From contig JAICKM010000289.1 of NCBI GenBank assembly GCA_025927935.1, positions 1 to 8,218 of the forward strand: 8,218 bases of DNA. Direction: 5' to 3'. The stretch's first letter is position 1, and each line of letters opens with the position of its first letter. This document shows, in pieces, positions 5,835-8,218 of the stretch. The DNA comes from Chloroflexia bacterium (GTDB lineage Bacteria > Chloroflexota > Chloroflexia > QHBQ01 > JADMIH01). Made by a program: the position numbers and the translations under genes. The notes beneath the pieces are model-generated. The model ran no database searches. It was not told the origin of the DNA and was given only the letters and a program-made list of their open reading frames with translations.

Positions 5835-6392
5835 TCACACTCGCTCGATATACCCGCCGGTGCGGGTGTCCACTTTAATCTTGTCGCCGATGTTGACAAA
5901 CAGCGGCACGTTCACCACCAGGCCGGTATCCATGGTCGCCGGCTTGTTCGCGGCGGTCGCGGTATCGCCGCGCACGCCCGGCTCGGTCCAGGCAACTTCC
6001 AGCACCACCGCCGTGGGCAGTTCTACGTCGATGGCCTTACCGTCATAGGAGAGCAGGTCAATCGTGTCCTGTTCGCGCAGGTAGTTGCGCGCCGCGCCCA
6101 GTTCCTTGGCCGTCAGCGTGACCTGGTCGTAGCTGGCCGTGTCCATGAAATGGTACGTATCGCCGTCGGCATATTGATATTGCACCACCGCGCGATCCAG
6201 TTCCACATCCTCGAACTTGCTGCCCGAAGGGAAAGTCCGTTCGGTGGTGGCCCCGGTGCGCAGGTTGCGCATGGTTATGCGCGCCATGGCGCTGCCCCGG
6301 CCCTGCTTGACATGCTGGTAATCGAGCACCCGGAACAACTCGCCATCCAGCACGAGCACAATGCTCTTTTTCAGTTCACCCGTCGTGATCAT
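5835..6392 (-). CDS. efp: Translation elongation factor P
   Basis: Binds the ribosome between the P and E sites and relieves stalling at consecutive prolines. Full length at 185 residues with all three domains: the N-terminal KOW-like domain (MITTGELKKS to about 65), the first OB domain (about 66-127) and the C-terminal OB domain ending in VPLFVNIGDKIKVDTRTGGYIERV. The tip loop that reaches the peptidyl-transferase centre reads HVKQGRGSAMARI, so the residue normally modified in E. coli (Lys34) is Arg32. EarP-type EF-Ps also use Arg32, which is rhamnosylated, but this protein otherwise looks like the Chloroflexota form and no earP is in the window. The ATG overlaps the upstream peptidase gene by 17 bp; AGGAG lies 12 bases before it, a little far. 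accB follows after 4 bp, a common efp-accB linkage. Confidence 0.97.
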   Translation of the reverse strand: MITTGELKKSIVLVLDGELFRVLDYQHVKQGRGSAMARITMRNLRTGATTERTFPSGSKFEDVELDRAVVQYQYADGDTYHFMDTASYDQVTLTAKELGAARNYLREQDTIDLLSYDGKAIDVELPTAVVLEVAWTEPGVRGDTATAANKPATMDTGLVVNVPLFVNIGDKIKVDTRTGGYIERV

Positions 6393-7557
6393 GCGCCGTT
6401 GGCTCTCCTACATTATAATAGCCGTGCTTGCGGGCCTGGGTGAGCACTTCGGCGCCGTCCGGCCCCAGCAGCACAAGGTCTTCAATGCGTACCCCGCCCC
6501 ACCCCGGCAGATAAATCCCCGGCTCGATGCTGATCACCACGTTGGCATCCAGCGCCTCATCGGTCGAGGACGCTGCGGCGCGCGGGCCTTCATGCACCTC
6601 CAGGCCGATGCCGTGGCCGGTGCCGTGACCGAACTTGTCGCCGTAGCCCGCCGCCTGAATCACGTCGCGCGCCGCAGCATCGACCGCCACGCCCGACACC
6701 CCGCTGCGCGCCGCCGCCTCCGAGGCCAGGTGCGCACCCAGGACGATATTATAGATCTCTTTGAACTGCGCGTCCGGCTCGCCCAGGATAATCGTGCGCG
6801 TCATGTCCGAATTATAGCCGTGATAGCGCGCGCCCATGTCGATGACAATGGGTTCGCCCGCCTGGATCGCGCGTTCGCCCGGCACGGCGTGGGGCATGGC
6901 CGCGTTCGGCCCGGAGGCGACAATGGTGCTGAAAGCCGGGCCTTCGGCGCCCAACTCGATCATGCGCGCCTCGATCAGGTGCGCCACCTGCTTCTCGGTC
7001 ATGCCGGGCCGGATCTGCGCGCTCACCTCGTCGAAAGCCTGGTCGGAGATCGCCACCGCGTGGCGCAGCAGGGCCAGTTCGGCGTCGTCCTTCACCGTGC
7101 GCTGCTTGTCGATCAGGCCGCGCGTGGGCACCAGTTCGACATCGGGCAGCGCCTTGCGCAGATCCTCGTAATGGCTGTAGAGCAGGTGCTGGGCCTCGAA
7201 GCCGAGCCGGCGCACGGGCAGCGCCCGGATCTGCTCGGCCAGGCTCTCGATCAGGCGCGGGCCGCGCACCCGGACAGTGCCGTCCGCGAATTCATCGGCG
7301 GCCTGGATATTGAAGCGCGAGTCGGTGAGCAGGATGGCCTCCCGCGGCGTGACCAGCAGGACGCCCGCCGTATCGAGCGGCGGCATATCCTCGCCGGTGA
7401 AGCCGCTCAGGTAGCGCCGGTTGTGCGGGTGAGTTACCAGGAAAGCGTCGAGGTTCTGGGCCGCCAGGGCCGCCAGCAGCTTGGCGCGGCGCTCCGGCAA
7501 GGCGGTGGACGCGGGCCGGCCGGTTTCGGGCGCAGCCGCGGGAACATGCGTGGTCAA
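6376..7557 (-). CDS. M24 family Xaa-Pro peptidase (aminopeptidase P / prolidase type)
   Basis: Cytoplasmic dinuclear-metal peptidase that cleaves next to proline, either N-terminal Xaa-Pro bonds (aminopeptidase P) or Xaa-Pro dipeptides (prolidase); the sequence does not decide which. From the TTG at 7557 it has 393 residues. An N-terminal creatinase-like domain (about 20-150, with THPHNRRYLSGFTG and DSRF) precedes the pita-bread catalytic domain. The five metal ligands are all present: Asp240 (IDMG), Asp251 (NSDMTRT), His315 (GHGTGHGIG), Glu345 (ISIEPG) and Glu359 (VRIED), plus His322 in EVHE. The TTG is chosen because AAGAAGGAG lies 8 bases before it. A longer frame to 7653 also opens with TTG but would run through the promoter at 7619-7629. 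It heads the operon with efp, an arrangement also known in Bacillus (yqhT-efp); a role in recycling proline peptides would fit but is inference. Confidence 0.93.
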   Translation of the reverse strand: MTTHVPAAAPETGRPASTALPERRAKLLAALAAQNLDAFLVTHPHNRRYLSGFTGEDMPPLDTAGVLLVTPREAILLTDSRFNIQAADEFADGTVRVRGPRLIESLAEQIRALPVRRLGFEAQHLLYSHYEDLRKALPDVELVPTRGLIDKQRTVKDDAELALLRHAVAISDQAFDEVSAQIRPGMTEKQVAHLIEARMIELGAEGPAFSTIVASGPNAAMPHAVPGERAIQAGEPIVIDMGARYHGYNSDMTRTIILGEPDAQFKEIYNIVLGAHLASEAAARSGVSGVAVDAAARDVIQAAGYGDKFGHGTGHGIGLEVHEGPRAAASSTDEALDANVVISIEPGIYLPGWGGVRIEDLVLLGPDGAEVLTQARKHGYYNVGEPTAHDHDG

Positions 7558-7565
7558 CGCGGGAT

Positions 7566-7574
7566 CTCCTTCTT
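7566..7574 (-). promoter_or_regulatory. Shine-Dalgarno site that sets the M24 peptidase start
   Basis: AAGAAGGAG on the minus strand, 8 bases before the TTG at 7557. It is the reason for dropping the 32 upstream in-frame codons, which look unlike any M24 N-terminus. Confidence 0.7.
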
Positions 7575-7618
7575 GGGCGAACAGGGCGGCGCCTGACTCC
7601 GCAAGGCGCGCTTTCGGG

Positions 7619-7629
7619 ATTATACCACA
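7619..7629 (-). promoter_or_regulatory. Extended -10 promoter of the peptidase-efp-accB-xseA operon
   Basis: TGTGGTATAAT on the minus strand, a perfect -10 with TGn extension and no recognisable -35. Transcription would start near 7612, giving a leader of about 55 bases before the TTG at 7557. The 11-mer is identical to the one before xseB. Confidence 0.6.
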
Positions 7630-7751
7630 ATCAATGTGATTCCGCACCTGCAATCACGCCCGGCCGGGCGCGGGGCAAGATCTTGGTCGAACCATCGTCA
7701 GGCCGGGCAAGCGGCCCTCGTACATCGTTGCCCGTCCCGGCCAGGTGTTGC

Positions 7752-7766
7752 GTAGCACAGCGCTAC
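7752..7766 (-). terminator. Weak stem at the amidohydrolase stop codon
   Basis: GTAGC and GCTAC pair across a 5-base loop overlapping the TAG stop. No U-run follows, so it is a doubtful terminator. The gap from here to the peptidase promoter (7630-7762) shows no other signal. Confidence 0.15.
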
Positions 7767-8218
7767 AGCGCCCCCGCCACCACCTCCCCGCCGACCACCG
7801 TGGCCGTGACCTCTGTTTGCGGGATCGTCTGCGGGTCGCTGGCGAGGATATCCCGGTCGAGCAGGACGAGATCGGCCAGTTTGCCGGGCGTGAGCGAGCC
7901 GAGCAGGTGATCGGTGCCGCCCGCGTAGGCTGCGTCCAGGGTGTAGGCGCGCACCGCGTCGGCCACCGGCAGCCGCTCTTCCGGGTACCACCCGCCCGGC
8001 GGCTGGTTGCGCGTGTCCTGGCGGGTCACGGCGGCGTGGATGCCGAGCAGCGGGTCGAAGGTCTCCACCGGGCAGTCGGAGCCGAAGGCCAGGCGGGCAC
8101 CCGCCTGCTGCAAGCTGCGCCAGGCGTAGCCGCCCCGGCCCACCCGCGCGCCCCAGAGCCGATCGGCGGCCTCCATGTCGGAGGTCGCGTGGATCGGCTG
8201 CATCGAGGCGATCACGCC
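7763..8218 (-). CDS. YtcJ-like amidohydrolase (amidohydrolase family 3), C-terminal part
   Basis: The last 151 residues of a metal-dependent amidohydrolase; the frame is open to the right edge, so the N-terminal two thirds lie outside the window and the first Met visible is not a start. Seen: ASMQPIHATSD with the family's conserved His, the AFGSDCPVE block whose Asp is the catalytic/metal residue of the superfamily, NPPGGWYPEERL-like sequence leading to the helix AVRAYTLDAAYA, and the closing GSLTPGKLADLVLLDRDIL characteristic of family 3 enzymes, where the chain returns to the small beta domain. Family members reach about 540 residues and hydrolyse varied amides or formamides, so the substrate cannot be named. 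It ends about 140 bp before the peptidase promoter, which suggests it belongs to a separate transcription unit. Confidence 0.9.
   Translation of the reverse strand, partial: GVIASMQPIHATSDMEAADRLWGARVGRGGYAWRSLQQAGARLAFGSDCPVETFDPLLGIHAAVTRQDTRNQPPGGWYPEERLPVADAVRAYTLDAAYAGGTDHLLGSLTPGKLADLVLLDRDILASDPQTIPQTEVTATVVGGEVVAGAL

Noticed and set aside
5831..5899. accB start at TTG 5899, overlapping efp by 65 bp
   Set aside because: No ribosome site is seen there and the extra residues are the antiphase reading of the conserved efp C-terminus; the GTG at 5830 right after the efp stop is simpler.
6412..6417. Minus-strand TATAAT just before efp
   Set aside because: Transcription from it would begin within or after the efp Shine-Dalgarno site (6405-6409), no -35 or TGn extension is present, and efp already overlaps the upstream gene.
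5214..7596. Two further long plus-strand frames (5214-6443 and 6361-7596)
   Set aside because: They are shadows of accB/efp and of the M24 peptidase; no family motif is present in either.
7558..7653. Longer N-terminus for the M24 peptidase starting at TTG 7653
   Set aside because: The extra codons cover the extended -10 promoter and the Shine-Dalgarno site and resemble no M24 N-terminus.
1..8218. tRNA, rRNA, CRISPR array, insertion sequence or phage remnant
   Set aside because: No cloverleaf, spaced identical repeats, transposase motif or terminal inverted repeat pair was found on either strand by eye.

Overview
The window is GC-rich bacterial chromosomal DNA with tightly packed housekeeping genes. 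Genes start with ATG, GTG or TTG, and the clearest start sites carry good Shine-Dalgarno sequences. The run aminopeptidase P-like - efp - accB - xseA, the EF-P tip sequence (VKQGRGSA) and the overall style fit a member of the Chloroflexota best. That placement is inference from family memory, not from a search. Nothing looks like a phage, transposon, CRISPR array or RNA gene.

Layout, right to left along the minus strand. An YtcJ-like amidohydrolase enters from the right edge (only its C-terminal part is present, ending at 7763). After a short gap with an extended -10 promoter, a compact operon follows: an M24 Xaa-Pro peptidase (start re-assigned to a TTG at 7557), efp (17-bp overlap), accB (4-bp gap) and xseA (6-bp gap). 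At 3735-3781 this operon meets a plus-strand gene convergently. That gene (3063-3734) encodes a cysteine-dioxygenase-like cupin with a long, relatively AT-rich upstream region. Further left, a second minus-strand operon begins: xseB (start re-assigned to a GTG at 2447), trmD and an alpha/beta hydrolase with a monoacylglycerol-lipase-like fold (26-bp overlap with trmD).

How the genes relate. efp and trmD serve translation (polyproline rescue and tRNA m1G37, which prevents frameshifting). accB is the biotin carrier of acetyl-CoA carboxylase. xseA and xseB are the two subunits of exonuclease VII, normally adjacent but here separated by the plus-strand thiol dioxygenase and its control region. 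The peptidase, dioxygenase, hydrolase and amidohydrolase are metabolic genes without an obvious shared pathway.

Points of most interest: (1) the xseA/xseB split by an oppositely oriented gene; (2) an Arg/Asp/Asn-rich N-terminal extension on AccB made of 57-bp repeats whose copies differ almost only at synonymous positions; (3) a perfect 28-bp palindrome and three helically phased AGTGARCA repeats in the 615-bp region between xseB and the dioxygenase; (4) an extra segment of about 36 residues inside TrmD, plus Glu at the likely general-base position; (5) Arg at the EF-P tip; (6) an identical TGTGGTATAAT promoter core before both minus-strand operons. I see no convincing entirely new biological system; these are variations on known families plus undescribed regulatory DNA.
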